A DNA stretch of 64,000 bases from Hetaerina americana (GCA_022747635.1 JAKTNV010000078.1:434001-498000), one strand, 5' to 3'; counted from the first letter of the stretch, positions 1 through 11,815 are shown. The notes: a model not told the origin generated them from the letters alone. Numbers and translations are program-made.

Positions 1-24
1 TGACCATGATTGTCAAAGAGCAAG
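1..24 (+). CDS. SLC25A1: SLC25A1 exon, partial at the window edge
   Basis: The first 24 bases read ..TMIVKEQ and the first base of a Gly codon, followed by a perfect donor GTAAGT at 25-30. The next exon starts with GA and completes GGA (Gly), giving [10 protein letters not shown], which matches the citrate carrier at the end of repeat 2. The 5' limit is the window edge, not a splice site. It is too short to show in ORF searches and rests on the donor, the phase match and the family sequence. Confidence 0.85.
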
Positions 25-3000
25 GTAAGTTGGATAATACAGTTAGTTTTATTTCCATGACAGATGTTTTTCAATTCTGCCTTATATTGTTGCATGGCTA
101 TTATTCAGTGAAAATTTAAAATGTAAACTAGTTAAGAATTCCATGGTAATAGTACATGTCTGTAAATACATGTATGTGGTCGTCCATACATAGGGAGCAA
201 ATGATTTTTGGAGGATAGGTAAAATAGAGAGAACTCTTAATGTACATGGTTTCAGTTTGGTTGTCTTAGAATTTAATTGGCATATTTGTAGCAAAATGGA
301 GTAAACCCCAAATAACAGATTTTGTTCATTGCTTTTGAAATTGGTGCAAATATTTTTCACCACTCTTTATCAAATGAGGGTTTTAAATCCAGTTTTGCCG
401 TATATATTCTGCTTTTAAAAGTTCTTCTGAATTAATTAATGCAATTAATAATTTGCATTAACATCACCTGTATCTCCTCTGATACATGATCAAAAAGGAA
501 AGGCTATTCTCTCACTTTACATAATGCTGGAATAAAGAGCATTGACTAAAGTTTAAACTAGTTCTGAAGGAAACATAACAGTTTCAGGTTTAACTTTGTG
601 GAATTCCTTCATTATGAGGGTAAAAAGAAACTTAACGTTTCCAACATAAAGATTTAATATTTCCTGACCATGGTTTCGTTCACCTGATGACCATGGTTCA
701 GCTGGTTATGATGCGCAGCATCGAAACCATGGCCATGAAATATTAAATCTTTATGGTGGAAACGTTAAGTTTCTTTTTACCCTCACAGTTCTGAAGTAAT
801 GGATTGTTGGCTAATAATAGTTTCCCCTAAACACTAGTTTATAAGGCTGTTGTGGGCTACACTAGGTGTAATTAAATTTGGCGCTAATCATCAGCCACTG
901 TGAAATTGCTCTGTCACATTTGTTAGCTAAAAAGCTGTGGCCATACAAAAAGTTTGCAAGTTTATGATAAAAGCCAAAAAAGCATTTTAAAATACTTTTT
1001 CATACCCATTGTAGCATTTTGGATTTATATATACCTATTTAATTTAGTTAATATGTAGGTATGAGTGTGGTCACAATGCTTGTACATTTATCATTCAGAA
1101 CTGTCAACCATTCAATGTATGTATTGTACAAATTGTGCCTTTAAATGTATTTGGAAATACTTTTATGGATTCGGGGATCGAGATGGTGCGGGGGCTAACG
1201 TACTGGCTTCCCACCCAGAGGGCCCGGGTTCAAATCCCGGCGGTGTTGAATATTTTTCAGAGGTATCTCGATCCCCACTTGAGGTGCTTTGTGGAGGGCA
1301 CTTTGAGTGAGTACGCCGTCCGTCGGATGGGACGTTAAGCTGCGGACCCCTTGGCGCCGGGTTTCTCTCCACCCTTCATCCTTTCCTATCCATTCCCTAT
1401 GGCGCAAATGACCTCAGCTGTCGGTCGCCTCCCCTCAAAACTACTACTACTTTTATGGATTCTAGTTGTGTGCATTACGTCTTTATCAATTTAGTGTAGA
1501 TGTCTATTTTTGTTTTGGCAAAACTTTGATGTAACTTTAATTCATAAATTTTGGCATTCTGTGTAGTGATTTATTTCTTTGGAATTTTTTATATTTAGTT
1601 TCTTTTGCATATTTTTATGCATCATAGTCGAAAAATTCAAGAGACGGCCCTTTTTCAAACCAAATTGGGTAACTGAGCTAGTTTTGCATGGAAATATTAA
1701 TAATTGTTGTTTAAAAATAGATTTTTTTGGAATTTAGTAATGTTTTAAATTAAAATTCTTAACTGATCAGTCCACATTAGTTTTAATGGGTAATCCCATA
1801 TTTTAAGTATATTGCAGTGGTGCAGTCCTCTTGTACTAATCTGTAAATTCGCAGAAATTTTCATCATCCATCATGCTAAATTTGAAATTACCTAACATTC
1901 TGCTTGATAATCATATACTAAATACCTATTCTGCTCCTGCATCACAATACAATGGGTTTTTGCAAAATGTAAGCAAATTAAACATTGTTCTTGATAATTC
2001 TTTGCCTGTTTCAGGTAAATGCAACATTATTTTGAATAGAATGCCCAACAAAATTGTCAAAGATTTATATTTTTTGATAATGTATACTTGTGAAATGATA
2101 TCATTAATGATTCTCATTTGGGACAGGAATTCGTGGCATTTACCAAGGGTTGACAGCTACTATCATGAAACAAGGAAGTAACCAGGCAATTCGGTTTTTT
2201 GTAATGGAATCACTAAAGGATTGGTGGAGAGGTGGTGATCCTCAAAAATCAGTGCCTAAGCCAGTTGTTGGGGCATTTGGTGCTTTTGCTGGAGCTGCAT
2301 CGGTATTTGGAAATACTCCAATTGATGTTGTAAAGACTAGGATGCAGGTAAAATTATTTGCTAAAAAACTTTTATATGCTGTTCTTTTATATTGGTCAAT
2401 TCAATTGCTTAAATTTGGTAAATTAGGAAATTAATGATCAGTGAAGATATTTGGACAATTGTTACCCTTAATGAGTGATCTTAAAATAATGCAGAAATAG
2501 TTATAAAACATTAAACCATAGAATAAACCTAAACCAAATGGTCTCATCTAGCTAGATCCAATAGCCTTCCTCAATGAGGTAGTTCATAGGAAAATATGGG
2601 AGAAATGGCCATTATTACTTGAAACTGATAATGCAAAGCTTTCTTTTATTTGAAAATTGTTTCTTTATCCAATGGCTGGAAGCCCCTTTTACGTGAATTG
2701 GATTTCCATTGTAACACAGTAAATTAAACGAATGTTTGTTAGATTGAAATTTTTTGAGGAGTGTATATTTAAGGTTGGTTATATAAATTAATTGGCTCTA
2801 CTTAAGTAGTTGAATTTTTGTTTTCATCAGCAAATATCCTGAAATTGCGCCTCACAGGCTTCAATCAAATCATCCATATTTCACCCATCAAAATATTTTG
2901 AAAGATGTATACCATGAAACCAGGGGCGCATAAACTTGTGGATACATAATGTCAAAAACTTACTGGAAACCACCATAACAACTGAGCTCTTAGTATTTCA

Positions 3001-6000
3001 TGTCAAAGCATGCATGCAAATGTGTAGGACTCGAACCATCTCTGTCTTTATGCATTAAGAAAGCCTGGGATATAAAATTCAGTTTCCTGGAGATTGGAGG
3101 ACAGTCTACATGTGAAACGACTAATGTGGAATTTCACACTGGCGCATTGTGGTGACTAGTAGCCAATGACTGAGATTATCGTATTGCTTTGCTATTAGCC
3201 TTATCCAGATGCCTAGAACTGCTTAAATGCCAGTTGTTTGAGGATTATAGTGCTAGAATTATAGTGAAAGTAATCCCTTGATTTTACAAACCAGCATTGC
3301 TATCATTGGCTTTTAAGGCAATAATTCAGTTTAAAATTAATTTCAATAAATTATTAACTTGCATATAGATCACAATAGTGAATTTTTGAGTCTGCTGTTT
3401 TTCTCGAACAATTATAATTTTACTTGCTGCCCCTGGAGCTATGCTCATACATTCATCATTGTTATGAACATTCATTTGATTTAATCTTTATGATGTTTTT
3501 GTGTGTGTTACATTTGTCTGTGCATCTGAAGTAAAAACTTATTTTTACTTTATCATGGCATTTATTCACATAAAAATGTTATAGATGAGCCCATTTCTGT
3601 CTTTCTTATCATTATTGCGATAAGGACTTGGCTCAAGTATATTTTCCCCAACTCAAAATTTTAAAAACTTAGGTATCTTTGTATTCTTTAGGCATTATTC
3701 AGTTACTTTATACTTCACTATTTTATTATAACCCTTTTTTGGCTTTGGAAATATATCAAATAATGATTTAAATATTTGAATGTTTATCATGTTAGTTTCT
3801 CAGTATGTTACCTTGTTAAGATAATGCACTTTTATATAGATGTAATTTAATTAATCATGCCCTCATAACAATTTCGTTCTAGGAATGGTTTTTCTTCTTG
3901 AATTTTGTACTAGTTTCAATTTTTGGTGATGGTCATGAAATGTGTTACTACTCATGAGTGAGTTTAATTTTCAGTTAAGATTTGCTCTATCTCAGCAATT
4001 ATTTCATCTATTAGATGCCTTTGCTTTATATTTCAATCAAATAAACAGATCCAAAACCTGTGACCTAAATAAGAATTAATGTGAGAATATTCTATACCTT
4101 ACAAGTTCATCACAATAATTAAAAAATACAGCTAAATACAAAATACATTGATGATACAATGTACACATTAATGATACAATGTACACATTAATGATACAAT
4201 GTACACATTAATGATACAATGGCTGACATATCAATAAATGATTGTAATAGCATGTAATGAAAATAGACATGGATAAATGTAGACATTGATATTTATGATG
4301 TGCAATCATGATATTCATACATTTCAGCTTCTACATTTTGCTGAAATTATCTTTAGGTCATCATGATAAATACTCTGTGATTATTCACTGTTGCTGCTGT
4401 GTACTTACAGTAAACTCTTGATCATTCATGTGCAGATTACTCTCTTTCCAGCACCTAATATTTTTATTTCACAAAATCCGAAGTTGTCAGTTGTATTTAA
4501 TGTTTTAATTGAAACATTGTTGAACTATCCATACTTTCCCATTTATTGTTTCCCTTGTATTCATCAGCCCTGATAATCCCATATTCTCCTTTAAGGTGAG
4601 CAAATGTATGGTTTTACAATGTAACAAGTAACCCATGAACTATTTACCATCAATTACTTATCTGCAATAAATTAATTTAATTGGTATCAAATGATGATGC
4701 ATCCTTATTAGAAGTCCTTAGTAAAATTCAGCCTTCTCCAGGCATTTATTTTTTCTGACTACACGATTGATTTAGTTTTCTGTGGATTATATATGTTCTG
4801 CTATTCACTTTATGATAGTTCTATGTTCATATAAATCTATAATTCCACCTTTTTAACATGCCTAAATTATAGAAAAAATGTATTAAAAACTTGCATAAAT
4901 AACATGGAATGAAAAAAGTGTCTGTATGTACCAGTGTACTATATATCATGATGATATTTTCCAGTAAATTTGGTTTTCCTTGTTTTTTGATTATCCATCC
5001 TTCATCATGCATCCTTTACCATGGATAATTAAGTTTACATTGAATGGTTTATTATTATTTGGTATTCTTACTGTTAAGGTATTTTTGATACAGCATATGA
5101 AATTGTATAGCAATACATGAACCTGCCTCTCCTCACAAAAAAAAACACAACCCAACATTAGACATTATGGTAAATCCCTCTTCAGTTCTGTATACTTGCC
5201 TCCTTTCCTACGTTCCATTTAAAATGCCTATCCTATTCCTTTCCTTCCTCGTTTGCCTAAAATTCTCTCCTCTATCATACTCTTCAACTTCTGATTCTCA
5301 ATCTAAACGTTCTGAATCCATCTTTCTGCCTCCTTTGGATTTCTCTCAACAATCCCCTCTCTTCCCCCACCATGCATACCACTTCCTCATGTATTTTCCT
5401 TTCTCTCCACTTAACCTTTTCCATCCTTCTCCAGACCCATAATCCAATAGCCTACAATATATGTCTATTATCTTGCTTCAGGGACCATGTTTCTGTGCCA
5501 TACAAAACTACACTCCCCATGAAAGTTTTGGCAAGTCATTTCTTCCATCTCCTTTACTCAACATCCCTATCATCAATTCTCTCCTCCTTGTAAAAGCTTC
5601 TTTGCCTAGTGCAATTCTTCTCCTTATGTCCTTACTGCTTACGTACTCTAATTTGTGAACTCTTATTTTAAGATGTAGATTAGCATTCCTCTTTCTGAAA
5701 AACCATATAATGTTTTGTTTTACATTTCTTTTCGTCCCATGCCTATGGCACTGACTTACCTATGTGTTCAGCAATGTTTGCAAAACCTTGGCTGACTGGC
5801 AAACTAAAGCTTATTCATCAGTAAACCTAAGTGATTTAATGAATTTCCCTCTGATTTTCATTCATACCTCAGTTCTTCCCATGCTACTTTTACCATTTCC
5901 TCCTCATGTACGTTGAACGACGCAGGTGATTATGGACATCCCTGTCTTATCCCTCTTCCTAACACTGCCCATTCCGACTCTCCATCCCCCACTTGTACCT

Positions 6001-9000
6001 GTGACATTTACAGGCTGTGGCTAAGTACCCAATCCCACTAATATAATTCTTTTTTGTACCATACATTCATTACCCACACCCAATTCATTTTATTGAACAC
6101 CTTTTCAAAATTTACGAAACAGATATACATCCTGATTGTATTCAGTGTTCCTCTCTTATTAGTGATCTCAGTAATAAATGGCATTAAAAGTGAATCTCCC
6201 CTTCTTGAAACCAAACGGATCATGTAATCATTAACCCTACTCTTCACCCTCTTGTTGAGAATCCTGAGAATCACTTTAGCTGCATGCAAAATGAAACTCA
6301 TTGTTCTGTAGTCCTCACAAATGGCTGCCATTCCCATTTTTGGAATAAGAACTAACAATGATCTGGCAAGTCTTTGCTGACCCCGGTGGCGGCGGGGTTA
6401 ACGTCCTCGTCTGCCATTCCAAGGGTCGTGGGTTCGATTCCCGCCTGGGTGAGTTTCCCTCCATCTAGGGCTTTGGTGTTTGTAAATGTGACCATTGTTA
6501 TCGTTGTTAATAGTTCGATGTAAAGGCCAAAATATGCTGTTTTTGGACTAATACTGAATAAATAAATGAAAAATAAAAAACCAAATCTTCCCTTATAAAT
6601 GCTACTAATTAGTCCATGAAAACTCTTCCTCCCACATTTTTGTAAACCTTAAAATAGTTCCGTGAGAATGTTTTTGGCCCACACGACCTTATTTGATTTC
6701 AATGCCCTTAATGCCTTTTCTATCTCACCGTTCAGTAAGCTTGGATCTAAGATATCCTCGTCTACGCCATGTTCTCTTTATATGTCTAAGCTAGCTTACC
6801 TAATATCTTTACTACACAGTTTCTCTATATATTCCTTCCATCTCTCTTAAATTTTCTGTGGTTCAAGTATTCTATTTCCTGACTTATCTTTGATTGTTTG
6901 CAATGATTTCCTCTTTTTACTTTCTTATAGTGCTTTCACCTTCCTGTACAGGGCACCAATGTCATCTTTCATTATCCTTGTACTGGGTTTTCCATCATGC
7001 TTCTTTTGCCCTATTTGTTTGTTGCCATATGCCACTATATGTCATAGTTTATTTGTGCCTTTTGTTTTGCAAATTCTTTCTTTTGACTTGATGCGTAGTT
7101 TCATCAATGAATTGAGAGACTTATTGAAAGGGCAATTAATCAACAAATCATAAATTTTATTAAATGGACAGTTGGGTGGAACATTAAGCAATGTTGCATA
7201 GTTAATCAAGTGTTAAGCTATTAAAATAAGTATTTTTTTCAAATTACGGAAGGTACATGAGTACTTTTAGGACATGGTTGTTCCTTCATCTCTCAGTCAG
7301 TGCTCTCCCACTTAGCCTTATTCTTTTTTTCTCTCCTACCACACTTTCACTCAATTCATTTTTCCATTCCAGCACAATGTGTATGGTGACAAAGTAAACA
7401 AATAAATACTTTTTGTTGAACTTTGTAATGCCAAAGAATGATAAAATGTTTCATATCATAATAAGAACAGCGATCATAATTATGAATTCCGAAGTTTTTT
7501 GTCTCATAATGAATGAACATACCCCTGCAAATTGTTGGTCTGCATGTTTCTGTGAAATGATGTTGAACAAGGCATTCTTCTTCTAGATTTCTCAATGCAA
7601 TTTAACGTTCTTGACATCAGATTCATCTGCATTCCTGGAGACATCTTCAGGTTCAACCTGAAGGCATCTCCAGGATTGGTGAGGAAACTGCTATCAAGAA
7701 TGTCAACTTATACAGAGAAACTAGCCAGAAAAATGACTTCATACCTACTCAATGTGACAGTAAACATATTCAGCCATTTCATATTTAGGGTATATTGCTG
7801 TTTCTATGGAACATATCCCTGTTAATCTCTGAATGAATATCTAACATATGACTTTGTCCCATTTTGTTTTTTGTGATTTTGATGATTCAGTATTATTCTT
7901 TTAGGGTTTGGAAGCTTCTAAGTATAAGAATACTGCTGACTGCTTTATGAAGATATGGAGAAATGAAGGACCATCAGCGTAAGTGCAGCTCTTTATTGTT
8001 ATTCATGATAATGTATTCAAAGAGTTCAAAATTGATTTTATGAACTGAAGTGGGTATTCAAAAAGTTTTTACCTACTTAATGCTGTGATGAAAATATCTT
8101 ACTTTAATTTTTTTATCATTGATTTGTTACACTATTGATGTTGTCATGTAGCAGAACCGTTAACAGTTTCTCATGAATTTCCTCTATAGATTTGATGAAT
8201 ACCTTGTCTGCTTGATTGGCTTCCTCATTTTATTGAATATAATATCCTCATATAAGCTCGCTTGGACTTTCTGAAAGATGTGTTGAAATTCAATTAGTCT
8301 AGCAAGCAACCACTTCTTCTTCCAAAAACCATATTTTCCCCTGGAAGTTTTATTTTTCAAAAGTAAATGTAAGAAAATCACATGTTTTATTTGTTTTTCA
8401 TTCTTTTTGGTTGCAAATTTCATGTAGTGATAGTTATTTACACAGTATTTATCCCACCAAGTATGTAATATTTTCAGATTTAAAGTTGTATACCATATAG
8501 TTTTCCCTTGGATTTTGGAGGGCTTTAAAACAAGCAATATAAGTATGTCATATGGTGGAGGAAAGATCGGTAATTATGTAGATAATATGGGAAAATGGAT
8601 GTGTTGTGTGATATGGTGAAAGAATTACTGGGAAGTAAGAAAGGTATAATGAGATGCCGTCTACAGGAGAAAAAGCAGGAAATATTTTGATGAAATTAAA
8701 AATTTCCAGGATATTGTAGAGAGAAAAAGAGAAAGAATTTTAGTGTAAGATTTTGGCCACTTTTCATAGACATGTTAAGAGAATAAAGAGTTTATGAGGA
8801 TGACAGGGGTGTATGAGTACAAAAGAATTAGGTAAAAAAATGGAAATGAAAGGGATAACATTTTTGCAATATATAATATCCTAATAGAAATGCTTTTGGA
8901 AGCAAGTGTTTTTATATTAACTTTTTGCTTTTATGAGATATGAGTATGGCCTTTGAAGACTTCCAAAGAAACTGTGGGAGATGGTGCTGTAACTTTTAAT

Positions 9001-10346
9001 AGAGTCATTCGCTAATGTGCATTTATATGCAACAATTTCAGAGTGTAAAAATCATTCGCCTTGACTGGGATCCCAGTCAAGGCGAATGATTTTTACACTC
9101 TGAAATTGTTGCTTTGAAGACTTGATTATTTCATTCTAATCTCATCTTAAAAAAGAGAAACAACAGGTTGAGGGGCTCTCAGAAATGAGTTCAATTTTGT
9201 AGATGGCAAAGGTGGACCTTCATGTCAATAATTCAGATGCCAATTTATTCTGGGATGTGGGGATCTTGATTTAACAGCTTTCATTATTCAATTGCCACAA
9301 TTACATTAACAACTAGGCATAGCTCTGATGCAATATTTGTACCCATAGATGAAATGAGCTTAGTATTTTTGGCAATAAGAGGAATTGTAGGGTTGTGATA
9401 GTCCAGTGGGTAGAGCACTGGGCTTCTGAACCGAGGACCCAAGTTTCACTTCTGGAAATGTCTCTGGACACCCTCAGCTTCAACTTCGCAGATTGATTTT
9501 TTGGATACATGATATTCCTGGGAAACCACAGGCAGCATCAGGAGAGGAACTCACCCCCATTCCCTGATGTGTGGATTCATGCCGATGGGCTTAGTATTGG
9601 GTGAGCTCTAGCCTCACCTATTAAATCAATCTTCGAGTTGATAACTGCAGTTTTTATAGGAATTTTGAAAAATATGAAGTTTATTTTGACTCCGGATGAT
9701 TTCTCTCACCTTATGTCCGAGATATGAGCAATGAAGAAACTTGTGCAATCAGTAGCTATTTTTATTTATAATAAATATCTATGCAGTTTTAAACATAAAT
9801 ATTCTGTAAACATGTTTGTTAAAAATTCTTCCAGGCCTTTACATGTTTTTTGTGAAGAATTATAGCAAGCACTTTTCATTTCAAGCATTGAGCAAATTCT
9901 GTTCATTCCATTTGTCCTCCTTAGAACATCATCAGAACTTGAACAAATTGGTTAATGAATGTTTTCTTTAAGAACTGCATTCATAAAGGAAAGATCTGGA
10001 AAAAATGTATTGAATACAATTAATCAGTTTTAACCTCATGTGATGAATAGATTCTAAAACATCATTTATTACCACTTCAATTGCTAATTTCAATTGTCTG
10101 CTCATGTGTGTCATAGTAGCTCTAGTATGATTTCTGTCATGTGTGATATCAGAAACTTGGTTGGATAGGGGTAAACTTAAATTTAAAAATTTGTTCATGC
10201 AAATAAATTAATGATTTCTTTATGTACTCTTATTTAGTTTCTACAAGGGAACGGTTCCACGCCTCAGCCGTGTGTGCCTTGATGTTGCTATCACTTTCAT
10301 GATTTATGACTCTTTCATGGAGCTGTTCAACAATATTTGGAAGTGA
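1..10346 (+). CDS. SLC25A1: Mitochondrial citrate carrier (SLC25A1 / tricarboxylate transport protein), 3' half; join(1..24, 2127..2347, 7905..7978, 10238..10346)
   Basis: Four exons join in frame to about 141 C-terminal residues of a carrier normally a little over 300 residues long; the 5' part lies before the window. The protein exchanges mitochondrial citrate for cytosolic malate across the inner membrane, supplying acetyl-CoA for lipid synthesis. Seen directly: end of carrier repeat 2 ([26 protein letters not shown]), all of repeat 3 with the PX[DE]XX[KR] signature as PIDVVKTR, then [20 protein letters not shown], the final helix [14 protein letters not shown], and a TGA stop. All junctions are GT/AG and phases agree (GG|A is split between exons 1 and 2; GC|T between exons 3 and 4). 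Known of the family: this order of motifs is specific to the citrate carrier among mitochondrial carriers. The introns (2.1, 5.6 and 2.3 kb) have taken in transposons, but the coding frame is intact. Confidence 0.95.
570..786 (-). mobile_element. Foldback element E1 (GTGGAA-box / hammerhead-like core family)
   Basis: Flanked by a perfect 10-bp direct repeat AGTTCTGAAG (560-569 and 787-796). Inside, an inverted repeat of about 48 bp runs 615-663 against 737-785. The right arm carries the family core at 702-727: CTGGTTA, a hairpin TGATGC-GCA-GCATCG, then AAAC. The terminal box lies outside the inverted repeat on the left (581-602), as TTTCAGG...ACTTTGTGGAA. The element sits in a citrate-carrier intron. 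Orientation is assigned by putting the terminal box at the 3' end. Confidence 0.75.
1173..1447 (+). mobile_element. tRNA-derived SINE with perfect 15-bp target-site duplication
   Basis: The 5' part has RNA polymerase III promoter features: an A-box-like GGTGCGGGGGC and a B box GGTTCAAATCC at 1227-1237. A body containing GGATGGGACGTTAAGC follows, a core I recall from many invertebrate SINEs. The 3' end is a short CTA repeat. The 15-bp duplication TACTTTTATGGATTC flanks it at 1158-1172 and 1448-1462 without mismatch, so this is a fairly young retroposition, in the intron before the 2127 exon. Confidence 0.88.
2127..2347 (+). CDS. SLC25A1: SLC25A1 internal exon (end of repeat 2 and start of repeat 3)
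   Basis: This 221-bp exon follows an acceptor TTGGGACAG and ends at CAG|GTAAAA. It encodes [20 protein letters not shown], an acidic/Trp stretch ESLKDWWRG facing the matrix side, a Gly/Ala-rich helix [15 protein letters not shown], and the third-repeat signature [10 protein letters not shown] with the proline kink and the D/K salt-bridge residues in place. No stops or frameshifts. The open frame that reads on past 2347 is intron. Confidence 0.97.
2348..5114. other. First part of the 5.6-kb SLC25A1 intron, mostly unassigned
   Basis: AT-rich intronic DNA with no exon-like frame. Near 3,020-3,040 the - strand has a B-box-like GGTTCGAGTCC, but no convincing A box or duplication, so at most a decayed SINE. 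A tandem repeat at 4151-4220 is listed separately. Nothing else is recognised. Confidence 0.5.
4151..4220. repeat. Short tandem repeat, 20-bp unit, about 3.5 copies
   Basis: The unit ATGATACAATGTACACATTA is repeated head to tail three times exactly (4151-4210), followed by a half copy. No spacers are present. Confidence 0.95.
5115..7090 (-). mobile_element. RTE-type non-LTR retrotransposon copy D, decayed
   Basis: On the - strand this matches the RT and C-terminal part of the better preserved copies at 27.7-33.6 kb. The open stretch at 6358-6038 reads [24 protein letters not shown] sequence and then VNFEKVF, the A-motif region of the reverse transcriptase with a stray Asn for the catalytic Asp (family: VDFEKAFDR). 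The 3' region (about 5190-5420) aligns with the 3' part of copies A and C. Many stops and indels make it non-functional. A + strand SINE interrupts it at 6375-6581. The 3' boundary is approximate. Confidence 0.75.
6375..6581 (+). mobile_element. tRNA-derived SINE inserted in RTE copy D
   Basis: The head reads GACCCCGGTGGCGGCGGGGT and then a perfect B box GGTTCGATTCC at 6431-6441, typical of a tRNA-related polymerase III promoter. An unrelated body follows, ending in an A-rich tail (6556-6581). It separates two stretches of the same RTE, and an imperfect 8-bp repeat CAAGTCTT / CAAATCTT (6367-6374, 6582-6589) may be the target duplication. It is a different SINE family from the one at 1173. Confidence 0.82.
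7635..7673. repeat. Imperfect 39-bp palindrome in SLC25A1 intron
   Basis: The arms CTGGAGACATCTTCAGGTT and AACCTGAAGGCATCTCCAG pair with few mismatches, giving a strong potential hairpin. No promoter or element boundary is visible, and function is unknown. Confidence 0.7.
7905..7978 (+). CDS. SLC25A1: SLC25A1 internal exon (matrix loop and amphipathic helix of repeat 3)
   Basis: A 74-bp exon between acceptor TTCTTTTAG and donor GTAAGT. It encodes [20 protein letters not shown] then EGPSA, following RMQ of the previous exon. This is the matrix loop of repeat 3, which in carriers precedes the EG motif and the last transmembrane helix. It is shorter than common ORF length cutoffs. Confidence 0.95.
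9029..9112. repeat. Perfect 84-bp palindrome made of a SINE tail facing itself
   Basis: The two 42-bp halves are exact reverse complements with no spacer, centred on TGGGATCCCA at 9070/9071. Each half reads outward as CCCAGTCAAGGCGAATGATT and further, which resembles the tail after the B box of the SINE at 24,320-24,440. It lies in the last SLC25A1 intron. Confidence 0.97.
9390..9630 (+). mobile_element. tRNA-derived SINE (third family)
   Basis: The head TAGTCCAGTGGGTAGAGCAC at about 9399-9418 is a good tRNA A-box region. The B box is weak (AAGTTTCACTTC). The downstream body, including CCTGGGAAACCACAGGCAGC, resembles the body of the copy at 27,185-27,455, which supports a shared family. Ends are approximate and no clear duplication was found. 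Confidence 0.65.
10238..10346 (+). CDS. SLC25A1: SLC25A1 terminal coding exon
   Basis: The acceptor TCTTATTTAG precedes a 109-bp coding stretch that begins [20 protein letters not shown] and ends NNIWK with stop TGA at 10344-10346. The sixth transmembrane helix ([14 protein letters not shown]) and the usual short C-terminus of citrate carriers are present. The Ala codon GCT is split with the previous exon. Confidence 0.96.
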
Positions 10347-11425
10347 TGAGCTCAAGGACCCATCAGTTACTTAGCAGCAGTTGTCAGTTGTGCACGTCAT
10401 AACATAGTCTCATGCAATCCTATGCCAATTATTAATTGTTGTGGAGGTTTAAAAAAGAGGATTTGAAGGATAGTGGGAATGTATGAGTTTGGATATTCAT
10501 CCTCATACCTATCATGTGCTAAATCCATAACATTTTGTAAAAATTCTTCAGGATAAATATGTGAATGATATATTTGCAACTGTAATAGCATTTGGGACTT
10601 TATGACCACAAGAATGAACTGGTTTTTCTTATAAAATGGTGTGAATCAATTTTATTGATTCTGCAATTCTGCTATCAATGGGAAGGACTCTAAAAAAGTG
10701 TTTTACTAGAGTCTTTTGCTTTATCTGCATTTATTGTTTTTTTTTAATGTATGCTTTGGTATTCAAGACCTAAGCATTTAAACTCATTGTAGTGCTCATT
10801 CATATTTTATTTGATGAATCAACGTAGTCATGCTGTGGTTTTATTAAGTTTAGTCAAATTTTCAACTCAACATTCCTATAATTATCCATTGTTTTCATAA
10901 TGTTGTTGATAGTAATGAATAAGGTGAAAGATTGTTAGATATGTTTTAAGTTTATATTTGTTGTGTTTAAGTATTTTATTTTGGTAGAAAATTAGTTCAT
11001 GACTGAAGGTGGGAAACAACCTTATGATTTTAGCACATTTACCAGATGTGAAGGTACTAATTTTTATACTCTTCAAGTTTATTATAAAAGAGGTATTTAT
11101 TGATGCTTTGCATTTTATACAGAACATGGAAATAACTTCACAATGAATTGCACCGTAAAAATAGAAATATAACTTAGCATCAAACAGAAATTAATGGAGT
11201 GTTTTGTAGACTTTGATTTTTTAAGTTATCTACTTGAAAACTACACAAAGCAGTGCTACAACTGTGAGGCAACATATCATTACTTTTATGTGTGTTGTGT
11301 GTTATTACGATATTGTATACCACAAAAAAGCACAGTAAATAGTTGAAGTCAAATATTTGTACGTTTGCTAAAGATTACTAATGTTCCTCTGTAAATGAAA
11401 ATAAAGATAACTTTTTAGAATGAGC
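10347..11425 (+). other. Probable 3' UTR of SLC25A1
   Basis: AT-rich sequence directly after the stop, with no open frame or recognised repeat. A canonical AATAAA lies at 11400-11405, about 1.05 kb after the stop, and would place cleavage near 11,420. Weaker variants occur earlier (AATAAG near 10,918), so a shorter UTR is possible. Length is inferred only from the hexamer. Confidence 0.5.
11400..11405 (+). terminator. Candidate polyadenylation signal AATAAA of SLC25A1
   Basis: It is the first canonical hexamer on the + strand downstream of the stop that I found. A T-rich stretch follows at about 11,430. Confidence 0.4.
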
Positions 11426-11639
11426 CTCCTAATTTTATTTTGAGAAATTTATGGTTCATATTTCATGCTTTTCTGCAGTTGTATTGTTCAAAATATGAGA
11501 TTGATATTTGTACAACTTCCTGATGTTAAATCCGCTCGAAACTTTGTCTTCTTGGTAACCAACCGTATTATGTATTCTAGGTAACAAAATTATTTATTAA
11601 ATTTGAATTGATACTCCCCTCCAATCTATGGTAAACTCT

Positions 11640-11815
11640 CTCAGCCCCACATTTTATCCAAAAGCCAATGGTTTCCTATGGAACATTTGGCAAGCATCAA
11701 ATAACTCAAGATTCGGTCAAGATGATGGGGTGCAGGGTCACATAAGGTTAAACACATGGACTTCTGTCATGTAGTTGAACACACTACCTGCTAGGCCAAC
11801 CCACCTTCTAATCAT
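11640..11815 (-). mobile_element. Decayed tRNA-derived SINE
   Basis: Read on the - strand from 11,812, TTGGCCTAGCAGGTAGTGTG is a good A-box region, followed about 45 bases later by a degenerate B box around GTGTTTAACC. The body runs toward 11,640 without a clear end. Confidence 0.45.

Noticed and set aside
1173..1250. True tRNA genes (also at 6,378, 9,390 and 63,890)
   Set aside because: They have A/B boxes but do not fold as a cloverleaf with an acceptor stem, and long unrelated bodies, tails and, at 1,173, a target duplication follow. SINE heads fit better.
3015..3045. SINE from a - strand B box GGTTCGAGTCC
   Set aside because: No A box, tail or duplication found; a single 11-base match is not enough.
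4151..4220. CRISPR-like repeats
   Set aside because: The units are contiguous with no spacers, and this is animal DNA; it is a simple tandem repeat.
8570..8840. Purine-rich stretch as decayed RTE
   Set aside because: No frame reads any family motif, so no assignment is made.
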